A program made the position numbers and the translations under genes. Positions 35,090 through 44,179 of a stretch of 64,000 bases of DNA are shown in pieces. Numbering within the stretch: the first letter of the stretch is position 1; every line of letters begins with the position of its first letter. Below the pieces are notes generated by a model that was given only the letters and a program-made list of their open reading frames with translations, was not told the origin of the DNA and did not search any database. The DNA is from Malonomonas rubra DSM 5091 (GTDB lineage: Bacteria; Desulfobacterota; Desulfuromonadia; Desulfuromonadales; Geopsychrobacteraceae). The stretch lies in the NCBI RefSeq assembly GCF_900142125.1, contig NZ_FQZT01000008.1, forward strand, positions 1 through 64,000, given 5' to 3'.

Positions 35090-35899
35090 CTATTCGCCCA
35101 ACTCCCGTGACCGGTTCGCCGCAGCAGAAACGGCCTCCATCAGCGTTGTTCTCAAGCCCTTCTTCTCCAGCGTACTGACGCCGGTAATTGCCGTTCCCCC
35201 TGGCGAGCAGACCCGATCGCGAAGAATTGCCGGATGTTCTCCCGTTTCGCGCACCATCAACGCGGCACCAACAACCGTCTGCACTGCCAGCGCATGGGCG
35301 ACATCACGGCGCAGACCTTCGCGCACACCACCATCAGCCAAGGCTTCAACCACGGTATAAATGTATGCCGGTCCGGAACCGGAAAGACCGGTCGCAGCAT
35401 CCATCTGCCGCTCGTCGATCACCTGCACCTTACCGACCGATTCAAACAACTGCTTGACCATATCCAAGTCTTCCTTGGTCGAGTTGTGCCCGCGGCAGAT
35501 TGCACTGGCTCCCTCGCTGACCAACGCCGGCGTATTCGGCATAACACGAACGACCCGCGGCTTGCCAACCAGGTGTTTTTCGATCTGCTTGCAGGAAACA
35601 CCGGCCAAAATCGAGACCAGAAGTTTTTCGTTAGTATAAGCAGAACTGATCTCCTGCAGGACTTCGTCTGCGATCTGCGGCTTGATCGAGAGAACAACAA
35701 TCTCGCATTTTTCCAGCAGCTCGACATTATCTGCAGTCAGTTCGATTCCATATTCCTCGCTTAAATGGTCACGGCGATACTCGCTCGGCTCCGATGCCAT
35801 AATTCGATCGACAGGAAAACCACCAGCAATCAACCCCTTGATCAAGGCTTCTGCCATATTTCCACCACCAATAAAACCGATTTTATGCACGTTGGTCAT
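35090..35899 (-). CDS. proC: Pyrroline-5-carboxylate reductase
   Basis: Last step of proline synthesis, using NAD(P)H. The 269-residue protein has the dinucleotide loop IGFIGGGNMAEALIKGLI at the N-terminus, the central RVMPNTPALVSEGASAI and the C-terminal signature SSPGGTAITG-like VCSPGGTAITGVSTLEKKGLR. Length is normal. It is divergent from speE. Confidence 0.97.
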   Translation of the reverse strand: MTNVHKIGFIGGGNMAEALIKGLIAGGFPVDRIMASEPSEYRRDHLSEEYGIELTADNVELLEKCEIVVLSIKPQIADEVLQEISSAYTNEKLLVSILAGVSCKQIEKHLVGKPRVVRVMPNTPALVSEGASAICRGHNSTKEDLDMVKQLFESVGKVQVIDERQMDAATGLSGSGPAYIYTVVEALADGGVREGLRRDVAHALAVQTVVGAALMVRETGEHPAILRDRVCSPGGTAITGVSTLEKKGLRTTLMEAVSAAANRSRELGE

Positions 35900-35996
35900 C
35901 TTTTATGCGTCCTTTCGCAAAAGCCTCGTTGCAAAACTTCCGCATCTGTTTATCACAGCAACAGAAAAAAAACACCATTTGTGACAAAAAAACGGC

Positions 35997-36025
35997 TTGA
36001 TTCAGTGCGTTAACAGGTATATTTA
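35997..36025 (+). promoter_or_regulatory. Probable promoter of speE-speA
   Basis: TTGATT (35997-36002) and TATTTA (36020-36025) are separated by 17 nt and lie 42 nt before the speE start in the divergent proC-speE region. Confidence 0.45.
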
Positions 36026-36066
36026 CGGCTGGTTCAATTTAAACCTGAAGCTCGAAGGATGACATT

Positions 36067-36912
36067 ATGGATCTCTGGTACACGGAAAAACACAGCGACA
36101 ACGTCGGCATCACCATGAAAACGACCGGGACACTATTTTCCGGCAAAAGCGAATTTCAACAACTCGACATCATCGACACCCTCGAGTACGGCAAAATGAT
36201 GCTGCTTGACGGCCTGGTGATGGTGACCGAGCGGGACGAATTTGTTTACCATGACATGATCGCTCACCCGGCGCTGTTCGTTCACCCCGAGCCGAAACAA
36301 GTCCTGGTTATCGGCGGTGGAGATGGTGGAAGCATCCGTGAAATCATGAAGCACAAAGGGGTCGAGCTTGCAACATTATGTGAAATTGACGGCCTTGTGA
36401 TCGAAAAATCTATCGAGCTTCTCCCGAGCATGGCTTGCGAGATCGATGGCAGCAATCCCCGTGTAAAGCTGCATGTCGATGACGGACTGGCTTACATCCG
36501 TGAACACCAGAACGAGTTTGATATCATCCTGGTGGATTCCACCGACCCGATCGGCCCGGCGGTCGGCCTGTTCGAAGAGGATTTCTATCGCCTGGTGTTC
36601 GGTGCACTGAAAGAAGACGGAATCATGGTCGCGCAGAGCGAGTCCCCCTTCTATCATGCGGAAATCCAAAAAAACATGTACAAAAATCTCCGTGCGGTCT
36701 TCCCGATCGTTGAGATGTACCAGGCATTTATCCCAACCTACCCGAGCGGATTCTGGAGCTTCGCCTTTGCCAGCAAGAAATATCATCCGGTCAAAGATTT
36801 TGATCGCGAACGTGCTGCTTCGCGGGACTTTTATACCAAGTACTATAACGAAGACCTCCACCTCGGTGCCTTCATGCTGCCGACCTTCGCGAAAGAAAAC
36901 ATTGCCGATTAA
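36067..36912 (+). CDS. speE: Spermidine synthase
   Basis: Transfers aminopropyl from decarboxylated SAM to putrescine. The 281-residue protein has LMLDGLVM-like MMLLDGLVMVTERDEFVYHDM, the nucleotide loop VLVIGGGDGGSIRE, the acidic pair DDG and the catalytic VDSTDPIGPA. The ATG follows GAAGGAT. It is 15 bp upstream of speA, so arginine decarboxylation and aminopropyl transfer are encoded together. Agmatine-to-putrescine enzymes are not in the window. Confidence 0.96.
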   Translation: MDLWYTEKHSDNVGITMKTTGTLFSGKSEFQQLDIIDTLEYGKMMLLDGLVMVTERDEFVYHDMIAHPALFVHPEPKQVLVIGGGDGGSIREIMKHKGVELATLCEIDGLVIEKSIELLPSMACEIDGSNPRVKLHVDDGLAYIREHQNEFDIILVDSTDPIGPAVGLFEEDFYRLVFGALKEDGIMVAQSESPFYHAEIQKNMYKNLRAVFPIVEMYQAFIPTYPSGFWSFAFASKKYHPVKDFDRERAASRDFYTKYYNEDLHLGAFMLPTFAKENIAD

Positions 36913-36927
36913 GTGCAGGATAAGTGA

Positions 36928-38856
36928 ATGAAGCAAGGCAACAAAACAAACTGGACAGTCGCAGATTCAGCTGAGCTTTACGGAATCAAACATTGGGGTG
37001 CAGACAGTTTCACCCTTTCTGATGACGGTCGCGTAACGATTCAGGCAGAATTTCCCCAAGGGCCGGTCGCTGTTTCGTTAAGTGAGATCGTTGCTGGAGC
37101 GAAAGCGCGTGGCCATGATTGTCCTCTGCTACTGCGGATTGAAAACCTGCTAGCGGCTCGAGTCAGATTGCTCAACGACAGCTTTGCTACGGCAATCAAA
37201 CATACTGGTTACAAAAACCGCTACAAAGGCGTGTTTCCAGTTAAAGTCAATCAGCAGGCAGAGGTCATCCACGAAATTTGTCGCTTTGGCAAAGAGTACA
37301 ACCACGGACTTGAAGCGGGCAGCAAAGCCGAGTTGCTGCTGGCATTAGCCAACCTGAACAAAGACAGCCTGCTGATCTGCAACGGCTACAAAGACCGTGA
37401 GTTCATCGATCTCGGCCTGCTCAGCCGCAAGCTCGGAATTGATTGTATTTTCGTCATTGAATCTCCATCTGAGCTTCCAATAATTATCGAGAGGAGTCGG
37501 GCTTTTAATATAAAGCCCTTGATCGGTCTTCGGATCAAGGTTTCGGCTAAGGTGGGCGGACTCTGGACCGAAACCAGCGGCGACCGTAGCAGTTTCGGCC
37601 TGAGTACGGCACAACTGGTCGAAGTTGTCGACCAGTTACGGAAAGAGCAGATGCTTGATTGCCTGCAGTTACTGCACTGCCATCTCGGTTCCCAGATCCC
37701 AGATATTGAGGAAATCGGCGCCGGAGTCCGCGAAGCGGCCCGCTTTTACACAGATCTAAGCCGTGAAGGAGTGCCGCTGCGCTACCTTGACCTGGGCGGC
37801 GGCCTGGCGGTCGACTACATCGGCAACCAGACAAAGCACAGTCACTCACGCAATTACAACCTGAACGACTACTGCCGCACCATCGTTGAAACGGTTGCGG
37901 AAGTGACTGACGCAAAGCAGGTCGCGCATCCGATCATCGTCACTGAATCAGGCCGCGCCACTGTCGCCCACACAACCCTGTTGCTGTTCAACATCCTCGA
38001 CGTGCTGCAGTTCGAACCCCTGTCCCTACCGCAGCAATGCCCGGACAACATGCCTGAACTTGTCGCCGAACAATTCGACCTCTACCTGCAATCAGAACAG
38101 CCCTCTGTAGCAACCTACCAACAGGCGCTGCGTAACCGGGATACAATCCGTAACCTTTTCCGCAGAGGGGATATCGACCTGCGGCAGCGCTCTTTATCTG
38201 AAAATCTTTTTCTTGCCATTGCCCGCCGCACTTTAGACTGGCTTGACAGCAATCCGACTGAAGAAAGTAAGCTGCCGCAACTTCGCCATCTGATGGCCGA
38301 TATTTATTACGGCAATTTCAGTGTTTTCCAGTCGCTGCCCGACACCTGGGCTATCGGTCAAGTCTATCCGGTCATGCCGATCGAGCGGCTGGACGAAGTC
38401 CCCTGCCGTGACGCCATCATCTCGGATCTGACCTGCGATTGCGATGGCCGCCTGGCCGGATTCATTATCGGCAATGGTGAAAGCCCGACCCTTCCGCTTC
38501 ACAATTTAAAGGACGGTGAAGAGTACATCCTTGGTGTTTTCCTAATCGGTGCTTACCAGGAAACTCTTGGCGATCTGCATAATCTGTTCGGTGACACCAA
38601 CGTTTTAAGTGTTAAGATTAATCAGAATGGCAGCTTTGATGTGGTGCGCGAAGTTCCTGCAGACTCAATCGCTGATGTCCTGCAAATAACTGAGCACAGC
38701 CCACAACAGTTGTTTGAAAAGTTGCGCGTCCGCGCGGAAGCTGCTGTGCGCAGGGGTGATATCGACCTGACTGAACGGCAACAACTGCTCGGCGAGTTTT
38801 CCGCCCGGCTGCAAGGTTCAACCTATTTCAATCGTGATGCAGGAGGAGAAAAATGA
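36928..38856 (+). CDS. speA: Biosynthetic arginine decarboxylase
   Basis: PLP- and Mg2+-dependent conversion of arginine to agmatine. The 642-residue length fits SpeA. The PLP lysine lies in YKGVFPVKVNQQ (about residue 104). The barrel has GLEAGSKAELLLAL, LHCHLGSQIPD, YLDLGGGLAVDY and the C-terminal beta domain with CDCDGRL, LHNLKDGEEYILGVFLIGAYQETLGDLHNLFGDT. The last 4 bp overlap the start of a small cytochrome b5-like gene. Confidence 0.97.
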   Translation: MKQGNKTNWTVADSAELYGIKHWGADSFTLSDDGRVTIQAEFPQGPVAVSLSEIVAGAKARGHDCPLLLRIENLLAARVRLLNDSFATAIKHTGYKNRYKGVFPVKVNQQAEVIHEICRFGKEYNHGLEAGSKAELLLALANLNKDSLLICNGYKDREFIDLGLLSRKLGIDCIFVIESPSELPIIIERSRAFNIKPLIGLRIKVSAKVGGLWTETSGDRSSFGLSTAQLVEVVDQLRKEQMLDCLQLLHCHLGSQIPDIEEIGAGVREAARFYTDLSREGVPLRYLDLGGGLAVDYIGNQTKHSHSRNYNLNDYCRTIVETVAEVTDAKQVAHPIIVTESGRATVAHTTLLLFNILDVLQFEPLSLPQQCPDNMPELVAEQFDLYLQSEQPSVATYQQALRNRDTIRNLFRRGDIDLRQRSLSENLFLAIARRTLDWLDSNPTEESKLPQLRHLMADIYYGNFSVFQSLPDTWAIGQVYPVMPIERLDEVPCRDAIISDLTCDCDGRLAGFIIGNGESPTLPLHNLKDGEEYILGVFLIGAYQETLGDLHNLFGDTNVLSVKINQNGSFDVVREVPADSIADVLQITEHSPQQLFEKLRVRAEAAVRRGDIDLTERQQLLGEFSARLQGSTYFNRDAGGEK

Positions 38857-39113
38857 CCAAAGAAGAGTTGGCAACATTCAACGGCCAGAACGGGCAACCG
38901 ACCTACGTGGCCGTCAGCGGCACCATTTACGATGTCAGCGAGAGCAAGATGTGGGTTGATGGAAACCACGTCAATGCGCACAGCGCAGGACAGGATTTGA
39001 CAGACGAACTGAAAAGTGCCCCCCATGTCCGCACCGTGGTTGAGCGCTTCCCGGTCGTCGGCAAACTGGAAAATGAACCTGAAAAGAAAAAAAAGCGTTT
39101 CGGACTGTTCTGA
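38853..39113 (+). CDS. Cytochrome b5-like heme-binding domain protein
   Basis: An 86-residue cytoplasmic protein. It has the cytochrome b5-like/MAPR pattern: ELATFNGQNGQPTYVAVSGTIYDVSESKMWVDGNHVNAHSAGQDLTDELKSAPH. NGQPTYVAVxGxIYDVS is the core strand motif; the axial ligands are not certain. The tail is Lys-rich (KKKKRFGLF). It overlaps speA by ATGA, and GGAGGA lies within the end of speA. Linkage to polyamine genes is unexplained. Family members bind heme or small hydrophobic ligands. Confidence 0.82.
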   Translation: MTKEELATFNGQNGQPTYVAVSGTIYDVSESKMWVDGNHVNAHSAGQDLTDELKSAPHVRTVVERFPVVGKLENEPEKKKKRFGLF

Positions 39114-39137
39114 TCCCGCATTTATCCGAGAAACAAA

Positions 39138-39170
39138 AAAGCCGCTTCCCTGTACAAGAAGCGGCTTTTA
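39138..39170. terminator. Bidirectional terminator between the b5-like gene and a receiver gene
   Basis: Stem AAGCCGCTTC (39139-39148) / GAAGCGGCTT (39158-39167) has an A run before and TTTATTATTTT after. It serves the two convergent genes. Confidence 0.85.
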
Positions 39171-39191
39171 TTATTTTCTGTTCGGGTGTAC

Positions 39192-39563
39192 CTAAAGGTG
39201 CTTTTCCAAAAGGTCGGGAAGTTTGGCACAGACATCGGTCTTCAACAGCACTTCGACGATGTTGGTCTTATCCATCCCCTCTTCCTCGTTGGAAAGCAGA
39301 TGGCCGGAACAGATAAAGACCGGTACCTGCGGGGCAACTTCATAAATTTTCTGCGCCAACTCAATCCCGCTAATCCCGGGCATCGACTCGTCGGTGACGA
39401 TCAGATCGAAGGGAGGATCAGCTTGCCCGAAAGCAGCGAATGCCTCCTCTCCACCAAAGGCGGCTGTCACCTGGTATCCCAAATCACCGAGAAACTCTTC
39501 GCCCAGCAATGCCAGGCCCTGTTCGTCATCAACGTAAAGAATTTTTTTACCGTCTTCAGCCAT
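39192..39563 (-). CDS. Stand-alone receiver domain response regulator
   Basis: A 123-residue receiver domain counted from the ATG at 39561-39563; an in-frame GTG 12 nt upstream is an alternative start. Acidic pair DD (12-13) and phosphoacceptor D58 in LIVTDESMPGISG are present. The usual Lys is probably in VLLKTDV. No output domain and no kinase neighbour. Confidence 0.88.
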   Translation of the reverse strand: MAEDGKKILYVDDEQGLALLGEEFLGDLGYQVTAAFGGEEAFAAFGQADPPFDLIVTDESMPGISGIELAQKIYEVAPQVPVFICSGHLLSNEEEGMDKTNIVEVLLKTDVCAKLPDLLEKHL

Positions 39564-39762
39564 AATCGATTCCACAAACCCCTGTCTGCCAAGGTCTGAT
39601 ACCAGACCTGAGATCTCCTTATCGCGTTTCTAATCTCTTCTTTTCTAGGGAAAGTAGCTTTAAGATTCTAGCATACTTATTAGGAATTACTATAACTACT
39701 TATCGATGATTGTCAGTTTTCATTGTTTGCTCTAAACTCGGCCACACGGAAAGGACTTCAAA

Positions 39763-40287
39763 ATGTCGAAAACAAACGAGGAAATCATCTACCGGGGACG
39801 CATCCTCGACCTTGCGCGTGAAACCCACCGCATGCCGGATGATCGGGAAGCATGCTTCGAAATTGTCCAGCATCCGGGTGGCTCTGCAGCTCTACCTGTT
39901 CTGGCAGACGGTCGCGTTATCCTGATCCGACAATTTCGTCCTGCGGCAGCCAGCTATGTTCTGGAAATTCCGGCCGGTCGCCTGGAAACGGGAGAGAATG
40001 CCGACGAATGCATCAAGCGCGAACTGCAGGAAGAGATCGGTTATAGTGCTGAAAAGGTCGAAGATCTCGGTTACGTTTACAGCAGCATGGGTTTCTGTAC
40101 TGAAAAGATTCATCTTTTCATCGCCACAGGGTTACACAAAACAGAAACCGCTCTTGAACCGGACGAGTTCATCGAACCAATCGTCATGACTATCGAAAAA
40201 GCACTGGAGAAGATCGAAGACGGCAGCATCGTCGATGCGAAAACTCAGCTTGCACTGATGCGCTACGCGCTGAAATCAAAAGGCTAA
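39763..40287 (+). CDS. ADP-ribose pyrophosphatase-type NUDIX hydrolase
   Basis: A 174-residue enzyme with the NUDIX box GRLETGENADECIKRELQEEIGY (residues ~66-88) and the NudF-like features VLIRQFRPA and LEIPAGRLE ahead of it. AAGGA precedes the ATG. Most likely splits ADP-ribose to AMP and ribose-5-phosphate. It is followed within 6 bp by nudC, so two NAD-metabolite hydrolases are co-expressed. Confidence 0.92.
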   Translation: MSKTNEEIIYRGRILDLARETHRMPDDREACFEIVQHPGGSAALPVLADGRVILIRQFRPAAASYVLEIPAGRLETGENADECIKRELQEEIGYSAEKVEDLGYVYSSMGFCTEKIHLFIATGLHKTETALEPDEFIEPIVMTIEKALEKIEDGSIVDAKTQLALMRYALKSKG

Positions 40288-40292
40288 CCCTG

Positions 40293-41162
40293 ATGACACT
40301 TGGCTACCCCGACAGTTTCCCCTCCACCGACGCCCTGCCTTTTAACAGTGAGGCGATGGACGCTGAATTTGAACTCGCCACGCCAGGCCAAGACCCGGGA
40401 GGCGAAGGCTTCTGGCTCCCCCTGCAAGGAGCAAAAGTTTTCACCTGCGGAGACGCCATCGACCCACAATTGCCCTTCGGCAAGCAGCCGGGCGACCTCG
40501 CTTTGCCTTCTCTTTATATCGGCCAGTGGCTGGGAAAACCCTGTCGAATGATAATTCTGGACGAACCGCTGCCAGAAGATAAATTTGCCGCCCATTCGTT
40601 GCATGCAGCCAACCCGCAAGCACCAATTTCACTGCTCAGCTTGGCCGGCCTCGGACTGATGATCCAGCACTGGGAAGAGAGCAGCCGCCACTGCGGGTAC
40701 TGCGGAACCGAACTGCAACGAATCCACCAGGAATGGGGCAAGCGCTGCCCGAACTGCAACAAGCAACACTATCCACGCATCCACCCTTGCGTCATCGGCC
40801 TGGTCGTCAAAGAGGATGAAATTCTGCTGGTACGGAAACCGGAGTGGGTTCCACAACGTTTCGGCCTGGTCGCCGGTTTTGTCGAGTTCGGTGAATCACT
40901 CGAACAAGCAATGGCACGCGAGATTCTGGAGGAGACCGGCATCATTGTCGACAATTTACGCTACGTCGGCAGCCAGAGTTGGCCCTTTCCCAGCCAGATC
41001 ATGAACGGCTTCGTCGCTGATTACGTCAGCGGTGAAATCAAACTGCAGGAAACCGAACTGGAAGAAGGCGGCTGGTACAAGCTCGACCAGCTTCCCACCC
41101 TGCCCCCCCGTCGCAGCATTGCCCGTTACCTGATCGACATGGCAGAAAATTACATCGCCTAA
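40293..41162 (+). CDS. nudC: NAD+ diphosphatase NudC
   Basis: Cleaves NAD(H), and in E. coli removes NAD caps from RNA. The 289-residue protein has a family-specific N-terminal domain, the four-Cys zinc ribbon CGYCG...CPNCN, then PRIHPCVIGLV and the NUDIX box GFVEFGESLEQAMAREILEETGI. The NudC-specific SQSWPFPSQIM follows (SQPWPFPxS in E. coli). It sits directly after the ADP-ribose NUDIX gene. Confidence 0.95.
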   Translation: MTLGYPDSFPSTDALPFNSEAMDAEFELATPGQDPGGEGFWLPLQGAKVFTCGDAIDPQLPFGKQPGDLALPSLYIGQWLGKPCRMIILDEPLPEDKFAAHSLHAANPQAPISLLSLAGLGLMIQHWEESSRHCGYCGTELQRIHQEWGKRCPNCNKQHYPRIHPCVIGLVVKEDEILLVRKPEWVPQRFGLVAGFVEFGESLEQAMAREILEETGIIVDNLRYVGSQSWPFPSQIMNGFVADYVSGEIKLQETELEEGGWYKLDQLPTLPPRRSIARYLIDMAENYIA

Positions 41163-41289
41163 ACCTTTCCCCGTCTCGTTTTTCCGCGACGGGGAAAAAG
41201 TTTGTCAACCGATTCTCAACCTCTGCGTTCTAAGTATTGATCAGCATATTCATGCCCTTAGGCACAATTGATTAGAAAATCGGCGACAG

Positions 41290-41632
41290 GTGCGACCCCG
41301 AATTTTCGGGTTTGATAAATAAATGAAAATGAATCGAAAGGAAAAGAAAATGAAAAGAATTGCTTATTTTTTGATGATTGCAGCTTTGATGTTCAGTTTT
41401 ACCAATTATGCCGCTGCCGGCGAAGAAAAACAGGCCAGCAAACAGCTTCAGGAGCAAACCTCGCCAGCACCGAACGCAGATAAACAAATGGCCGAGGGCA
41501 GCGGTTCAGGCAAAGACGCAAGCGAGCAGGCAAAAAAAATTGCCGCCAACGCTGACGTTGCTGCCTCTAAAGGGAGCGGAAATTAACTAGAATCGATATA
41601 AATGAAAAGTTGCCTGACGATCGGGGTCGCAC
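41290..41632. repeat. Perfect 12-bp inverted repeat flanking a small gene
   Basis: GTGCGACCCCGA at 41290-41301 and its exact complement TCGGGGTCGCAC at 41621-41632 bracket the small secreted-protein gene. The left arm runs into a second palindrome, CCCGAATTTTCGGG (41297-41310). No target-site duplication is evident. Confidence 0.45.
41350..41586 (+). CDS. Small secreted protein, unknown
   Basis: Starting at the ATG at 41350 (AAAGGAAAAG upstream) the product has 78 residues. The signal peptide (MKRIAYFLMIAALMFSFTNYAAA) is followed by a hydrophilic, Lys/Gln/Ala/Ser-rich mature part of ~55 residues with GSGSGKDAS and KGSGN, and no Cys. I recognise no family. Clean start, signal peptide and flanking terminator argue it is real. 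Confidence 0.65.
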   Translation: MKRIAYFLMIAALMFSFTNYAAAGEEKQASKQLQEQTSPAPNADKQMAEGSGSGKDASEQAKKIAANADVAASKGSGN

Positions 41633-41650
41633 TTTGGTCGTCCAGCTAAC

Positions 41651-41692
41651 ACAAAAGGGCCCACCGGACATTTGTCGGGTGGGCCCTTTTGT
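41651..41692. terminator. Bidirectional terminator between the small secreted protein and OsmC genes
   Basis: A 15-bp perfect stem ACAAAAGGGCCCACC / GGTGGGCCCTTTTGT lies between convergent genes, with T- and A-rich arms serving both strands. Confidence 0.9.
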
Positions 41693-41713
41693 GTTCAATA
41701 AAGGCGAAAAGGT

Positions 41714-42103
41714 TTAGCTGACCGTCGTCTCGAATTCCGGCGGGTAAGTCAGTGCTTTTTTCACCGAGCAAAGTTCCGCCGCTTTTTGCACCGCTTTGTG
41801 ATATTTGCTCGGGAAGCCTTCCGGCATTTTGATATCGAGGATCACTTTAAGCAGTTTGCGGGTTTCCATATCACGCTCGATATCGAGGCTCATCTCCAGA
41901 CCTTCTGTCGGCAGATCACGTTCCTGGCAAAAGCGCATAACATAAAACCCGGCGCAGGTTCCAATCGAAGCGAGGAAAAGATCGTAGGGCGCCGGTGCGC
42001 TGCCTTCGCCACCATCTTCTGCTGGCTGGTCGGTCACAATTTCGAAACCATCAACCTGGGCGGCCACCTTGACGCCACCTGGAAAACTTATACTGACTGG
42101 CAT
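41714..42103 (-). CDS. OsmC family protein
   Basis: A 129-residue member of the OsmC/Ohr superfamily with the first reactive Cys in ASIGTCAGFYVMRF and the second near KAAELCSVKKAL. AAGGAG precedes the ATG. The C-x-x-C/S layout and short length fit the generic OsmC/YhfA-type group rather than classical Ohr. Probably a thiol-dependent peroxidase or redox protein. Confidence 0.88.
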   Translation of the reverse strand: MPVSISFPGGVKVAAQVDGFEIVTDQPAEDGGEGSAPAPYDLFLASIGTCAGFYVMRFCQERDLPTEGLEMSLDIERDMETRKLLKVILDIKMPEGFPSKYHKAVQKAAELCSVKKALTYPPEFETTVS

Positions 42104-42136
42104 AACATCTCCTTTTAAATCATAAAATGCATTGTT

Positions 42137-44179
42137 TTAGTCGCCAAGCAACTGACTGATACCGCTAAAAAAGTTACTGGCGTTCTGCTTCTTGTCTTCT
42201 TCACTGGTAGCAACCATCTTATTCCCATCGCTGCGGCGAAGCAACGTCTGCGGGATTTCAACCAGAAAGCGACTCGGTTCGCGCTGCTCAAGTTGACCAT
42301 ACTTCCGCCGCCGCTGCGCGCCGAGCAGAACCAACTGCTTTTCCGCCCGGGTGATGCCAACGTAGCAAAGGCGCCTTTCCTCATCGATATCGAAAGTTTC
42401 GTAGATCGATTTCTTGTGTGGCAATACGCCCTCTTCCATACCGACCAGAAAAACGACCGGGAACTCAAGCCCTTTGCTCGAATGTAGACTCATCAGCGTG
42501 ACGGCATTCTGGGCCAGTTTGCTCTCCTTGTCATTTTTCCCCGGGCCTTCGTCATCGAGCAGCGAGACTTTTTCCAGAAAACCTGCCAGCGAGGGAACCG
42601 CGTCCCTCTCCAGATACGTCGCCATGGCGTTTACCACCTCTTCCTGGTTTTCCACCCGTCGACGCGCTTTCTGCGCATCATTCTCCTGTCGATAAATCTC
42701 TTCCGCCAGTTTCAAGTCAGCCAGCAGTTCGCGCAAGGTCTCGACCAATCGCAGCGACTGCTGAAAACGGTGCCGAAAGGTCTCTAACAGGCCAACGAAT
42801 TCGCTGATGGCGTCGAGGGTCCGCTGATTGAGGTCCTCAACCTGCTCAGGCTGCTTCAGCACGTTCCAGAGCGGTTCCTCGGCTTCGGCGGAAAAACGGA
42901 TCAGCTTGTCGGCACTGCCGGTACCGATGCCCCGTTTGGGATAGTTCAGGATGCGCAGAAGGTTGACCTCATCGAAAGGATTCAACAGCACTTTGAGATA
43001 GGCGATAACGTCCTTGACCTCTTTGCGGTCGAAAAACTGCTGCCCACCGATCAGCACGTAAGGGATGTTGGCATAACGCAGCTGTTCCTCAAATGAACGA
43101 GACTGGGTGTTGGTGCGATAGAGAATGGCGAAATCTTCATAGTCGAAATCCTGCCGGGTCATCTCGGCAAAAATCCGCTCGACCACCTGGCAGGCTTCAT
43201 CCTCATCATCGGCGCAGAGCAGGTAATCGATGGCTTTGCCGTCGCCGTCCGCGGTCCAGAGGGCTTTCTCTTTGCGCTTGTCGTTGTTCTTGATTACCGC
43301 GTTGGCGGCAGCGAGGATATTACCGGTGGAGCGGTAATTCTGTTCCAGCTTGATGACGCGGGTGCCGGAAAAATCGCTTTCGAAATTGAGGATGGTCTCG
43401 ACATCGGCGCCGCGAAAACCATAGATCGACTGGTCATCGTCGCCGACCACGCAAAGGTTGCCATGCCCTGCGGCCAACAGGCGCAACAAGCGGTACTGAA
43501 CCGGGTTGGTATCCTGGTATTCGTCGACCATCTGATAGCGGAACTGTTGCTGGTAGCGCTCCAACAGGTCGGGATTCTGCTCCAGCAACTTCACCGTGAG
43601 CACCAGCAGATCGTCGAAATCAACAGCGTTGTAAGCTTTCAGCTCTTTCTGGTATTTCGGATAAATCAGCGAAGTCAAGCAGGAGACCGGATCGCGGCTA
43701 TCGGAAGCGAACTGCTCCGGGTCGATCATGCGGTTTTTTGCATCGGAGATCTGCCAGAGCACCTGGTCGGCGTCTTTGCCGGTTGCGTCCGCCACTTCGT
43801 CACGCAGCAGGCGGCGTACCAGCTGTTGCTGGTCAGAAGCTGCATAGATGGAAAAATTCTTCTTGTAGCCAAGGCGCTCGATATGTGCCTTGAGAATGCG
43901 CACGCAGAGGGAGTGAAAAGTGGCGATCACCATCCCCTTGCAGGCCTTTTTGCCAGCCATTTCCTCGACCCGCTCGCGCATCTCCTTGGCAGCCTTGTTA
44001 GTGAAAGTCACCGCCAGAATCTGCTCGGGCGCGACCGCGCACTGCTGCAGCAGGTAAACGATGCGACAGGTGATCACCCGGGTCTTGCCGGAGCCTGCCC
44101 CGGCGAGCAACAGCAAAGGCCCATCGAGGTGTTCGACCGCAGCTCGCTGCTGAGGATTTAAACTATTTAAATCAAACAC
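42137..44179 (-). CDS. UvrD/Rep-type ATP-dependent DNA helicase
   Basis: A 680-residue superfamily 1A 3'-5' helicase. Motifs are: Q/I (LNPQQRAAVEHLDGPLLLLAGAGSGKTRV), Ia (AVTFTNKAAKEMRERV), II (DEYQDTNPVQY), III (VVGDDDQSIYGFRGA), IV (KLEQNYRSTGNIL), V (VTLMSLHSSKGLEFPVVFLVGMEEG) and VI (EERRLCYVGITRAEKQL). The length and the absence of a long C-terminal tail are closer to Rep/PcrA than to E. coli UvrD. It acts in repair or replication restart. It lies 33 bp upstream of the OsmC gene. Confidence 0.93.
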   Translation of the reverse strand: MFDLNSLNPQQRAAVEHLDGPLLLLAGAGSGKTRVITCRIVYLLQQCAVAPEQILAVTFTNKAAKEMRERVEEMAGKKACKGMVIATFHSLCVRILKAHIERLGYKKNFSIYAASDQQQLVRRLLRDEVADATGKDADQVLWQISDAKNRMIDPEQFASDSRDPVSCLTSLIYPKYQKELKAYNAVDFDDLLVLTVKLLEQNPDLLERYQQQFRYQMVDEYQDTNPVQYRLLRLLAAGHGNLCVVGDDDQSIYGFRGADVETILNFESDFSGTRVIKLEQNYRSTGNILAAANAVIKNNDKRKEKALWTADGDGKAIDYLLCADDEDEACQVVERIFAEMTRQDFDYEDFAILYRTNTQSRSFEEQLRYANIPYVLIGGQQFFDRKEVKDVIAYLKVLLNPFDEVNLLRILNYPKRGIGTGSADKLIRFSAEAEEPLWNVLKQPEQVEDLNQRTLDAISEFVGLLETFRHRFQQSLRLVETLRELLADLKLAEEIYRQENDAQKARRRVENQEEVVNAMATYLERDAVPSLAGFLEKVSLLDDEGPGKNDKESKLAQNAVTLMSLHSSKGLEFPVVFLVGMEEGVLPHKKSIYETFDIDEERRLCYVGITRAEKQLVLLGAQRRRKYGQLEQREPSRFLVEIPQTLLRRSDGNKMVATSEEDKKQNASNFFSGISQLLGD

